DNA of 64,000 bases, taken from contig JASHTS010000112.1 in NCBI GenBank assembly GCA_030040425.1, positions 55,449-119,448 on the forward strand, written 5' to 3'. The translations under genes and the position numbers were made by a program. Below, in pieces: positions 1 to 8,143 of the stretch (positions within the stretch are counted from its first letter, which is position 1; each line of letters starts with the position of its first letter). The notes under the pieces were generated by a model that saw nothing but the letters and a program-made list of their open reading frames with translations, searched no databases and was not told where the DNA came from. The DNA is from Acidobacteriaceae bacterium (lineage in GTDB: Bacteria; Acidobacteriota; Terriglobia; Terriglobales; Acidobacteriaceae).

Positions 1-2112
1 GCTGTCGCTGATATAGAGGTCGCCTGCCCCATCGATCGCCATCCCCGAAGGAGCCGCGATCCCCGCGCCAACGCCAATGGCATCGTTCTGTACCAGAGTG
101 CCGCCTTCATTGGGAATGCGCAACACGCTGCTGCTTCCTTCGTTGACGACGTAGAGGCTTCCCGATGCATCGAGCGCCAGGGCGGACGGTTGCTCGAGAT
201 TGGCGGCAACCACCTCAACCTGGCCCGCACCGAGAGGCCACACGATCTTGTCCACTTTTCCGTTGCCTGAGTCCGCAACATAAAGGTCGCCGCTCGCGTC
301 GGCGGTGACAGCCAGCGGCGAGCTGAATCCCGAGCCGACGGTATACGCCGCGCCCACCTCGAGCGAGCCGTCATTGGGCACGAAGACGATGCGACTGTTG
401 CCGCTATCCGCGATATACAGATTGCCGGCTGCGTCCGTGGCTACTCCCGCGGGAGCGTTCAAGTCGGAGCCGGCTATCGAACCCGAAGCCACCACCATCT
501 GCGCGGAATTGCTCAAAGCGCCACTGAGCAGGGGAACTTCGACAATCCGGTTATTTCCGCTGTCGGCGACAAAGACATCTCCCTGGCTGTCTATGGCGAC
601 GCCCATCGGCTTGCTCAGCCCGCTGCCAATCGGAACGCTGGTCGAGCTTCCAGCGGCATACTCGTCCACGGTGTTGGCGCCCGCATCGGCAACGAAGACA
701 TTGCCGCTCGCGTCAACCGCAACCCCCTCAGGCGACGTGAACCCGCTGCCCAAAGCGGTCGCGCTTCCGGGGTCGACGGTGAGCGCGGCGCCGAGGCCGG
801 TTCCAAAAACCTGGGCAGAGGCAAGGTTCGCACCGCTGCTGTCAGAAAGAATTACGGCGGCGCCCTGAACACCCGGCGCGGACGGAGCGTAATTCACAAC
901 CACGGTGCAGCTTTGTTTGGCAGTGTATGCGGTGCCCGCCGCGCAACTTCCGCTGCCGAGGGCAAATTGGCGGCTCGTCACACCGCCGGAGACGGCGGCG
1001 ATCGCCGCAGGAGTCACATCGGCATTGAAGACAACATCGAGCGTGCCGGAGGCGCTCGATGCCCCTGACAGAGCCTGGCTGCCGAGGTTGACGGATCCAA
1101 GCGTCTGCTGGCTGAAGCTCCCGTAGCTGGTGTACCCTCCTGGCGCATTGGGTGAATAGAAGATCGCCGGATCGTTGGTGCCGTTGATGCCTGCGGTGAG
1201 CGGGCTTCCAATGGCAAGTCCGGTGGCCACCAGGTACGCACTGCCGAACTGCAGGCTGGGCGTGGAGGTTCCGGACGCAGCAGCGTACGGAACTTCGTAG
1301 ATGCTTCCGGCTCCGGTATCGCCAATGTAGAGATCGCCCGCCGCATCGAAACTCAGGCCGAATGCATTGGTCAGCGTAGTAATGACCGCCGTCGGGCTCG
1401 ATGCGTAGGCGCCATCGCTGTAAGGCAGCTCATAAACAGTGGTGCCCGAGGTATAGAAGACGTCGTCACTCGCATCGACCGCGACCGAAGTTGCTTCGCT
1501 TGCCAAGTTGCTCGCGAGCGCTGTCGGGGTTCCGGAAGAGCTGATTTCGAGAACCCAGTAGGCAGTAGGCGTGCAGCAGCTTACGCCGGTGGTGGCGAAG
1601 ACATTGTTGGACGCATCCACCGCGATGTCGGCCGGCGCCCAGAAGTAGCTGATGGGACCCAGGCTGTCGATGTCGGATGCAAGATCGACGGCTGAGGAAA
1701 GCTGCGGCGCACAGTTCGTGATAGGGATCTTCCAGATGTGGCCGCCGGCTCCCGCATAGCTGCCATCCATGCCGGCAACATAGAGGTCGCTGCTGCCATA
1801 GACCGCCAGTCCATAACTGCCGCCGGTGAGACCGTTCGGCGGCAACGCAAGGCTCACAGCAGTGCTGCTTCCGGCGGGAACTTCCATCAGCGTGCCGCCG
1901 GCCTCCATCTCGTAGAAGTTCCCGCAGCCATCCTGCACCACCTTGGTGGGGAATTGGATTCCGGATGGGCCGATCGCAGACAGGGATGTGATGACCGCGG
2001 GCGGCACAGTCTGCGCCATGCTTGCCGCACTCAGAGCGGCCAGCAGCGCCGCGGCCGAGAGTCCTGCTCTTCCCAGCACCCCTTGCAGCCATTGTTTCCC
2101 GCCGATCGACAT
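1..2112 (-). CDS. Secreted NHL-repeat beta-propeller protein, C-terminus cut by window edge
   Basis: An open frame of 704 codons runs from an ATG at 2112 to the window edge with no stop, so the C-terminus is missing. The start has GGAGG seven bases upstream. The N-terminus has a hydrophobic segment ending in an Ala-rich stretch with SMAQT, as in a signal peptide. Several copies of the NHL pattern follow (for example GVAVDASGNVFVADAG and GVAIDSQGDVFVADSG, each about 50 residues apart), which fold as propeller blades. A middle segment (roughly residues 330-430, with VVNYAPSAPG and a closing FGTGLG) resembles the ASH-type 'choice-of-anchor D' domain often fused to NHL repeats. The gene starts 94 bases after the stop of the TonB receptor on the same strand, suggesting one operon. 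A surface ligand-binding or scaffold role is inference; the ligand is unknown. Confidence 0.85.
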   Translation of the reverse strand, partial: MSIGGKQWLQGVLGRAGLSAAALLAALSAASMAQTVPPAVITSLSAIGPSGIQFPTKVVQDGCGNFYEMEAGGTLMEVPAGSSTAVSLALPPNGLTGGSYGLAVYGSSDLYVAGMDGSYAGAGGHIWKIPITNCAPQLSSAVDLASDIDSLGPISYFWAPADIAVDASNNVFATTGVSCCTPTAYWVLEISSSGTPTALASNLASEATSVAVDASDDVFYTSGTTVYELPYSDGAYASSPTAVITTLTNAFGLSFDAAGDLYIGDTGAGSIYEVPYAAASGTSTPSLQFGSAYLVATGLAIGSPLTAGINGTNDPAIFYSPNAPGGYTSYGSFSQQTLGSVNLGSQALSGASSASGTLDVVFNADVTPAAIAAVSGGVTSRQFALGSGSCAAGTAYTAKQSCTVVVNYAPSAPGVQGAAVILSDSSGANLASAQVFGTGLGAALTVDPGSATALGSGFTSPEGVAVDASGNVFVADAGANTVDEYAAGSSTSVPIGSGLSKPMGVAIDSQGDVFVADSGNNRIVEVPLLSGALSNSAQMVVASGSIAGSDLNAPAGVATDAAGNLYIADSGNSRIVFVPNDGSLEVGAAYTVGSGFSSPLAVTADASGDLYVADSGNGKVDKIVWPLGAGQVEVVAANLEQPSALALDASGSLYVVNEGSSSVLRIPNEGGTLVQNDAIGVGAGIAAPSGMAIDGAGDLYISDS

Positions 2113-2206
2113 TCCCGCCTCCAGAATCCCTGCTCTTCCGATTGGTCTCGCCATTCGCTTGAACAGCATCGCCGCATTGCACTGCGCGCGAGCCGAATGC
2201 ATCGGC

Positions 2207-5200
2207 TCAGAACGTGTACTTCACGCCCAGCTCCACAATGCGGCCGGGCCCGTTGGCAATCGGACCCGACTTATAACCGGTGTAGCCGAAGATATTCGCA
2301 TTCGGCACCGCCGCCGACACTGCGGCCTGCAGCGTGTCAAAGGTCTGCCCCGAGGGATCCGAGATCACCAGATCGACGCCATTTTGCGCGTTGTTGTTGA
2401 AGGACCGCAACGGATGATTCAGAAAATCGAAGCCGGCGACCTTGAATTGCAGGCTTTGCCGCTCGGTGATCTTGAAGTCCTTGAAAACCGTCAGGTCGGA
2501 GCTGAAAAAGGCCGGCCCGTGAACGTCAGGCAGGTTCCACCATCCCTGCCGTCCCATGGCGGGCAGCGCGAAGCAATTCCCGTTGATGTACTCGACGGCG
2601 GTAATGCTGCCGGTCTTCGTCGAGTGAAGATTCGCTTTCGGATTGCAGGTGACCACCGGTTGCACGCTATAGTCCGGGGTGCCGAGCCAGTTCCCCGAGT
2701 TCACTGCGTAGGTGGTGGTGGTGGAACTCGAAGAATTGAAACCCACAGCGCCCGATAAGGAGAAATTGGTGGTGCCATTGATGACCGCCATGTCCGGGCC
2801 GCTCTGGATCCCCTCGATTCCCGAAATCTCCCAGCCATTGGCCACGCCGCCAAACACGCGATTGCCGTGATAGGGCGTTCCCTCCTGCCAGGAGTAGCTC
2901 AGGTTGAACACCTGGGTGCGATTGAAGGCCAACATGCCGTAGTCGTGGTGGGCGTCGATGGGATCGGCAATATAGCCGGTATCGTAGTTTCCGCGCACGC
3001 CCAGGGCCTTCGACCAGACATAGTTCGCATTGAAGATGATGGGACCTTCCTCTTTCTTCCACGAAGTCTGCAGCGCGTTGTAATTTGCCCAGGCGATATG
3101 GTTGGGCACAAAGACCTGGGTGTAGTTGGGATAAGGCCGGTAATCCGACCAGTTCAAGATGTTGGGCGGCGCCACCACCTGGCCGTAATACGGGCTGGTC
3201 GGAAGCGGGTCAGGCCCGAAGCCTGCACCCAGCGGCACCACGTTCTGGTTCTCCAGATTGCCCAGCGTCGCAAGATGGGAGCTTTGATTGCCCACGTACG
3301 CGACCTCGGCTATCGAGTTCCAGGGCGTCTTCCGGTCCAGCGTGAGATTGTAGTTATAGGTGACCGGCTGTTCGCTGTCGTGCGGATCGAGCGCGTAGAA
3401 GCTGAACATGCCCACGGTTGAAGTCGCTGCCGCTCCCACTCCGCAGCCCCCTGAAGGCACGGTACCCGGGACAAACAACTGTTGATAGGTGCAGCCGTTC
3501 GCGCCGGGAATGGAATAGGTGCTGATGCCGGCCGTGGTGTTCGCGGCTCCGGCCTCCGTATTGTACGAATCGTGCGAACGGTATGCTCCCCAACCCCCAC
3601 GGAACACCGTTCTTCCATCGCCCGTCACGTCCCACGCCACGCCTGCGCGCGGCGAATAAAACAGCACCGTCGCCGGCGCGCCCGAAAGCGGTATGCTGCC
3701 CCCATTCGTATGCTTATGCCAATAGACCCCGGGCCACGTTGTTGGATCGTTGCCGTTGATACTCGTGGAGTAGCCGTAAGCGGACGGCTCCCAGACCGCC
3801 AGCCCGATGCCGTGCGGATCAGTCCACGGTCCAAGATGCTCCAGGCGAACACCCAGAGTGAGCGTGATGCGCCGGTTCAATTTCCACTCGTCGGTGCCGA
3901 AAAACGAAAGGGTCTTGAAGTTCATGTCCGAGGATAGATCCGCATTCGCCTGGCTGTAGGACTGCGCGCACCCCGTGATGAGATCCGCCACCGCATTGCC
4001 CAGGTCCATGTAGAGCGTGGTCGATCCTACCGGCGGCTGATAGTTGGCAAGGCAGTAGTCGTAGGAAGCGAAAACAAAGCTTCCCTGTGCCGGGTTGCCC
4101 AGCGCGATCTGGTTATTGGCAGTGACCTCGGTGTAAATTCCTCCCTTGATGGAGTGCGATCCGAGTTGCTTGCTCAAGGTGTCCTGCACGTTCCAGGAAA
4201 ACTTCCGCAGGTACTCCGAGCCCGGCGGCACGTACGACATGGCAAAGCTGGGCACGCCGATCTGGTAATTGGTAATCTCCGGCAACTGCGTGGTGTCGTT
4301 AGCCAGGTGCCCGCCCGGCCACGGCCAGCCGGTGCCGGAATCCTCCACGAGGGAGCGGTTGGCGAACTGCATCGGCTCGTAAAAGTAAGCGCCGCTTGCC
4401 ACCAGTTCGTTGGTGAGCGATTGCGAGAAGATACGCGTCAGATTCGCCGAAAGCACGTGGGAATAGGCGTTGGAGAATTCCGGCGTCGGATAGGGAATCG
4501 TGCCCGAAGGGTTGTAGTAGATGTTGTTCATGGGCGATTCCGCGTTCACCGCCTCGTAGTTGTAGGTCCCATAGAACTTCAGGTTGTCGGTGAAGTTCTC
4601 ATCCACGCGGCTGTGAATCTGCAAGCCGTTGTTGGTCCCCATGACGTTCTTTACGTAATTGAATCCGTCGGTCGAAGCAGTCGCGATTCCCGGCAGCGGC
4701 TGGGGTACGCGGTTGATCTTTGGATAGAACTTGGTGTACGCGGCGGCGGCGGCCGTCTGAATCGCGGTCGACGGAATCTGCCCATTGGAGGAGGAGTTGA
4801 CCACATCTCCGTTCTCGTCGTTGGTGGTTCCTGCGCTGCCGGGGACGTAGCAGATTCCGCCCACGTTGGACAGGTTGCCGAACGCGTAGGGCTCGGTGCA
4901 GTTGGAAGTGAGTGTTGCCTGGCTGAGATTGAGCGCCTGGGCAAGGGTCGCGGCGCTGAAGTCTCCGCCCAGCATGGCTGCGTTGGGGATGAATGCCTGC
5001 GCCAGGGCATTGACGCTGGTCTGGTTGTAATCCTCGACTCCCAGCCAGAACGTCATCTTCTTCGACTGATTGAAGCCTGTCCCGGGGATCTCCACCGGAC
5101 CGCCGATGCTCGCGCCGGGATAGACAAACCGGTTGTCGGGTTTGGCCGTTCCATAATAATTCGACAGCCAGTCATTGGCGTTGAACGCCGCATTGCGGAC

Positions 5201-6064
5201 ATAGCCATAGAGCGAACCGTGATACTCGGCTCCGCCGGACTTGCCCACCGCGTTGATCACGATCGGCCCCTTGGCCTCGTCGGCGCCAAAGTTCGAGGTC
5301 TGGACGCTGACCTCCTGCACCTGGTCCGCATTCACATTCATGATCTGGCCGCCCATGTCGCCGGGATCGATCACATCGGCGGAATCCGTGACCAGGTTCA
5401 CCTGCCCCTGCTGCGGGGCCGAACCATTGGCGCCATAGCTGCCCAGGTTTCCGCTGCCGAAGCCCATCACCTCATAATCCGGAGCCTGGTTTTGAATGCT
5501 GGTGCCGCCGTTGAGAGTGAAGCCGGGCAGAGTTTTTACCAGCTCGGAGACATCGCGGCCCACCGTGGAGAGGCGTGCGATGTCGCCGGAGGTAATCAGC
5601 TCCGACCGTTCAGGCGAGGTGAGCGCGACGCCGGCAGCGGTGGCCGAAACGGTCACCTGTGTGGTCACCGCCCCCACCTTCATGGCGATCTTGTCGATCC
5701 CGATGCTGTCGCCCGGGTGTACCGCAATGTCCGTGACCATCCACGGTTCGAATCCGCTCATGGAGATTTTCACGTCATAGGCTCTGCCCGGCTGGACCGC
5801 GGCGAAGATGAACTCACCCGCGCCATTGCTCACGGTCGAACGCTCCGCCCGGCTGCTCTCGTCAACCAGTACCACCCGCGCGCCCGGAATCAGGGCGCCT
5901 GTGGTGTCGCGTACGGTTCCGGAAATCGAAGAGGTGGTTTGTCCCCGGGCTACGGCAAGAGCCAACAGGCAGGCTGCGCATCCGGCTAGGCTGCGGAGCC
6001 AAAACCTCCGTGCAAATGCCCGCGCAAGGCCTGCGCCGCGAGAGTGAATCACTGGCTTAAACAA
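2207..6064 (-). CDS. Oar-type TonB-dependent receptor with carboxypeptidase-regulatory-like domain
   Basis: Large outer-membrane receptor, 1285 residues from the proposed start. Seen: a signal peptide (about residues 1-42, ending VARGQ), a CarboxypepD_reg-like domain (about 46-125, opening SISGTVRDTTGALIPGA), a plug-like region (about 155-300), a long beta-barrel, and a C-terminal aromatic residue (VKYTF) as in outer-membrane barrels. The start is chosen at TTG 6064, which has GGGAGG seven bases upstream; the frame stays open to 6361, but that extension is basic and low-complexity and would bury the signal peptide. The family imports oligosaccharides or other bulky ligands with TonB energy. 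It precedes the NHL protein in a likely operon and is divergent from an arabinofuranosidase-like gene, suggesting a sugar ligand (inference). Confidence 0.9.
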   Translation of the reverse strand: MFKPVIHSRGAGLARAFARRFWLRSLAGCAACLLALAVARGQTTSSISGTVRDTTGALIPGARVVLVDESSRAERSTVSNGAGEFIFAAVQPGRAYDVKISMSGFEPWMVTDIAVHPGDSIGIDKIAMKVGAVTTQVTVSATAAGVALTSPERSELITSGDIARLSTVGRDVSELVKTLPGFTLNGGTSIQNQAPDYEVMGFGSGNLGSYGANGSAPQQGQVNLVTDSADVIDPGDMGGQIMNVNADQVQEVSVQTSNFGADEAKGPIVINAVGKSGGAEYHGSLYGYVRNAAFNANDWLSNYYGTAKPDNRFVYPGASIGGPVEIPGTGFNQSKKMTFWLGVEDYNQTSVNALAQAFIPNAAMLGGDFSAATLAQALNLSQATLTSNCTEPYAFGNLSNVGGICYVPGSAGTTNDENGDVVNSSSNGQIPSTAIQTAAAAAYTKFYPKINRVPQPLPGIATASTDGFNYVKNVMGTNNGLQIHSRVDENFTDNLKFYGTYNYEAVNAESPMNNIYYNPSGTIPYPTPEFSNAYSHVLSANLTRIFSQSLTNELVASGAYFYEPMQFANRSLVEDSGTGWPWPGGHLANDTTQLPEITNYQIGVPSFAMSYVPPGSEYLRKFSWNVQDTLSKQLGSHSIKGGIYTEVTANNQIALGNPAQGSFVFASYDYCLANYQPPVGSTTLYMDLGNAVADLITGCAQSYSQANADLSSDMNFKTLSFFGTDEWKLNRRITLTLGVRLEHLGPWTDPHGIGLAVWEPSAYGYSTSINGNDPTTWPGVYWHKHTNGGSIPLSGAPATVLFYSPRAGVAWDVTGDGRTVFRGGWGAYRSHDSYNTEAGAANTTAGISTYSIPGANGCTYQQLFVPGTVPSGGCGVGAAATSTVGMFSFYALDPHDSEQPVTYNYNLTLDRKTPWNSIAEVAYVGNQSSHLATLGNLENQNVVPLGAGFGPDPLPTSPYYGQVVAPPNILNWSDYRPYPNYTQVFVPNHIAWANYNALQTSWKKEEGPIIFNANYVWSKALGVRGNYDTGYIADPIDAHHDYGMLAFNRTQVFNLSYSWQEGTPYHGNRVFGGVANGWEISGIEGIQSGPDMAVINGTTNFSLSGAVGFNSSSSTTTTYAVNSGNWLGTPDYSVQPVVTCNPKANLHSTKTGSITAVEYINGNCFALPAMGRQGWWNLPDVHGPAFFSSDLTVFKDFKITERQSLQFKVAGFDFLNHPLRSFNNNAQNGVDLVISDPSGQTFDTLQAAVSAAVPNANIFGYTGYKSGPIANGPGRIVELGVKYTF

Positions 6065-6452
6065 AAGAATGCCTCCCAACTGAAAGTCCCCGGTTCCGGC
6101 TTCGTCGCCTGCCGGTTTTCCGCGCCACCTGTTCAATCCGCTCCGCGCGGGATCCCACGCAGCCAAATGCAGTCGCCCGGCGCGGGAAACATTGCGGCCG
6201 GCAGGGAAGGCGCCGCCAGAAAAATCCGCCCTGCTGCGCCAAGTCCTCGTTTCGCGGCTGCCCCGCCTCTCCGCTTTGCCTTCCGCCTCAGGCCCTTCCG
6301 TCTCGGGCGCTACCGGGCACGCACACACTTCCGCGCAGCTTAAAGAAACCGCTGAAGGCAAAAAGGTATGTTCGGCTTGAATCGATGCGAAAGGTTAATC
6401 TTGTACAGAATTGTTCCATCTCCGCCCGGAAACAGGTACACCCTTGACTGGC
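6065..6452. other. Intergenic leader between divergent TonB receptor and GH-A gene
   Basis: About 390 bases with no convincing gene. It contains the 23-bp element at 6384-6406 that recurs at 11134-11156. The part next to the receptor is GC-rich and I see no clear sigma70 promoter in it, so the receptor transcript may have a long leader. If the GH-A gene really starts at TTG 6411, the element would lie just before that start. Confidence 0.5.
6384..6406 (+). promoter_or_regulatory. Shared intergenic element, copy A
   Basis: This 23-base stretch with core AAGGTTAATCTTGTAC matches 11134-11156 at 20 of 23 positions on the same strand. Weaker relatives lie at 13089-13104 and 36458-36471. It ends 46 bases before the ATG of the GH-A gene. 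A shared regulator site is inferred; no standard -35/-10 spacing fits it. Confidence 0.5.
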
Positions 6453-8084
6453 ATGAAGATAATTACGCTGTTACATGCCCTGGATGCTAATCGTTTTCAT
6501 GGCTTTCCGCAATGCATTCCGCACCGTTTGCAGCCGGCGGGTAAACGGGCATGCTTGGCCTGGCGAAGCCGCGCGGAACGGCAGGTTCACTTCCCGGGAC
6601 CCTGCGAGGTCCCGGTCCTCGCCAGCTCCATCCAGCCCGTTCACCGCCGTCCGCCGCACGGGCCGGCAAGCGTCCGGCGCCTCGCTCACCGGTTCGCGGG
6701 CTCGGCTGCCCTGGCAATCCTGGCAGCCTCCGCTCATCTCGCCTCGCCGCAACGCAGCGCAACCGTAAGCGTCGATCTGAGCCGTCCGCTTGCGACTGTC
6801 TCGCCGGCTGCCTACGGTGTGGACATGTCGGTTTACGACAACGATTTCACGCCGCCCGACTTGTCCGGGAAACTGAAAGCCGCCGGCGTCACGGCATTGC
6901 GTTTTCCCGGCGGCTCCTACTCCGACATCTACCATTGGCAAACGAACTCCGCCACGGTGGGGCAGAACATCTATATCAACGCCAATGATTCCTTCGATCA
7001 CTTCATGACCAGGGACGTGCTTCCTTCGGGAGCGCAGGCCATCCTCACCGTGAATTATGGCTCCAATGCCGCGGGCGACGCAGGCGGCGACCCAGCCGAA
7101 GCCGCTGCATGGGTGCGCTATGCCAACGTTGAGATGAAGTGGAACATTCAATACTGGGAAATCGGCAACGAAGTGGAAGGCAACGGCTATTTCGGCGCCA
7201 AAGGCTGGGAGCTTGACCTGCACTTTCCCGAGGGTGATAAGACCAAGCGCGTTGGGCAGCCCGCGCTCTCGCAGGATGCCTATGGCGAGAATGCGCTTGC
7301 GTTCATTCGCGCAATGAAATCTGTCGACTCTTCCATCAAGATCGGCGTCGGCGTTGACCTCGCGGACCAAAACAAGCTCGCGCGGAGCGTTCCCCTGCTC
7401 AGGCGTGCGGGCTCCAGGATCGACTTTGTCATCGTGCACTGGTACCCGCGGGGCAGCACTTCCGACCTCAGCGTCACCGATCAGATTCTGCCCCGGACCC
7501 GCGAACTCCGCAGACAGCTTGAGCGATGCGCAGGAGAACGAGCCCGAAACCTGCCCCTTGCCATCACCGAAACCAACGGAGGAGCACCGGGCGCGGCGCG
7601 CGCGCTTTTTGCCACCGACACTTATCTCACCTGGTTCGAGGCCGGCGCATTCAATGTGGACTGGCAGGAGATGCACAATGGCTTTCTCTCCGACGGTGAA
7701 GATACGCCACTCGACACGCCCACCGAGGCGTATTACGGATTGCAGATGGCAGCTCTGGCAGCGCGCCCCGGCGACACTCTGGTGGAAACACGGTCGAGTG
7801 CACCCGCGCTTGCGGCGCACGGCGTAAAGCGCGGGGACGGCACCGTGGCAGTGGTGTTGATCAATCGAGATCCCGACCAGCCTTATACTGTCACTCTATC
7901 CATTGCCGGGTTCGCGCCGGGCGTCGCCGGAACGCGTTACGATTTTGGCCGCGCCAACTTCCGCTTCAACAGCCCCTGGGCCACCTCGGGCATCGGGAAA
8001 AGCACATTTACTACGTCAGGCGGCTTGCAGTTCACAGTCCCCGCTTACTCCGAGACCGTGCTCGTGATCCCTGCCGCAAAGTAG
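6453..8084 (+). CDS. Secreted clan GH-A glycosidase, alpha-L-arabinofuranosidase-like (GH51/GH39 type)
   Basis: Predicted to release arabinofuranosyl or similar side groups from plant polysaccharides outside the cytoplasm. The barrel begins after a hydrophobic Ala-rich segment (near residue 85), with RFPGGSYSDIYHW near the first strands, the acid/base motif WEIGNE near residue 240 and a candidate nucleophile in AITETNGG near residue 372. A beta-sandwich-like tail follows, ending PAYSETVLVIP, as in GH51/GH39 relatives. The start is uncertain: ATG 6453 is used, but TTG 6411 or a later TTG near 6555 are possible, and the first 80 residues look unlike a standard signal peptide. It is convergent with the GH31 gene (59-base gap). 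The exact family and linkage cannot be fixed by eye. Confidence 0.78.
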   Translation: MKIITLLHALDANRFHGFPQCIPHRLQPAGKRACLAWRSRAERQVHFPGPCEVPVLASSIQPVHRRPPHGPASVRRLAHRFAGSAALAILAASAHLASPQRSATVSVDLSRPLATVSPAAYGVDMSVYDNDFTPPDLSGKLKAAGVTALRFPGGSYSDIYHWQTNSATVGQNIYINANDSFDHFMTRDVLPSGAQAILTVNYGSNAAGDAGGDPAEAAAWVRYANVEMKWNIQYWEIGNEVEGNGYFGAKGWELDLHFPEGDKTKRVGQPALSQDAYGENALAFIRAMKSVDSSIKIGVGVDLADQNKLARSVPLLRRAGSRIDFVIVHWYPRGSTSDLSVTDQILPRTRELRRQLERCAGERARNLPLAITETNGGAPGAARALFATDTYLTWFEAGAFNVDWQEMHNGFLSDGEDTPLDTPTEAYYGLQMAALAARPGDTLVETRSSAPALAAHGVKRGDGTVAVVLINRDPDQPYTVTLSIAGFAPGVAGTRYDFGRANFRFNSPWATSGIGKSTFTTSGGLQFTVPAYSETVLVIPAAK

Positions 8085-8143
8085 AGAGCTCGGCGCATCG
8101 GGCAACCCGGAGCGTCGCGAGCAGGCGCCGGCCCTGATTTCCA

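Noticed and set aside
1466-2182. A 238-codon minus-strand frame overlapping the NHL gene
   Set aside because: The adjacent frame from 2112 has the signal peptide, the ribosome-binding site and NHL repeats; this one is Arg/Cys/His-rich with no motif.
4154-5989. A 611-codon open frame on the plus strand opposite the first TonB receptor
   Set aside because: It lies wholly antisense to a strong receptor gene, has no domain or signal peptide, and its Val/Arg/His-rich composition is a typical antisense shadow of GC-rich codons.
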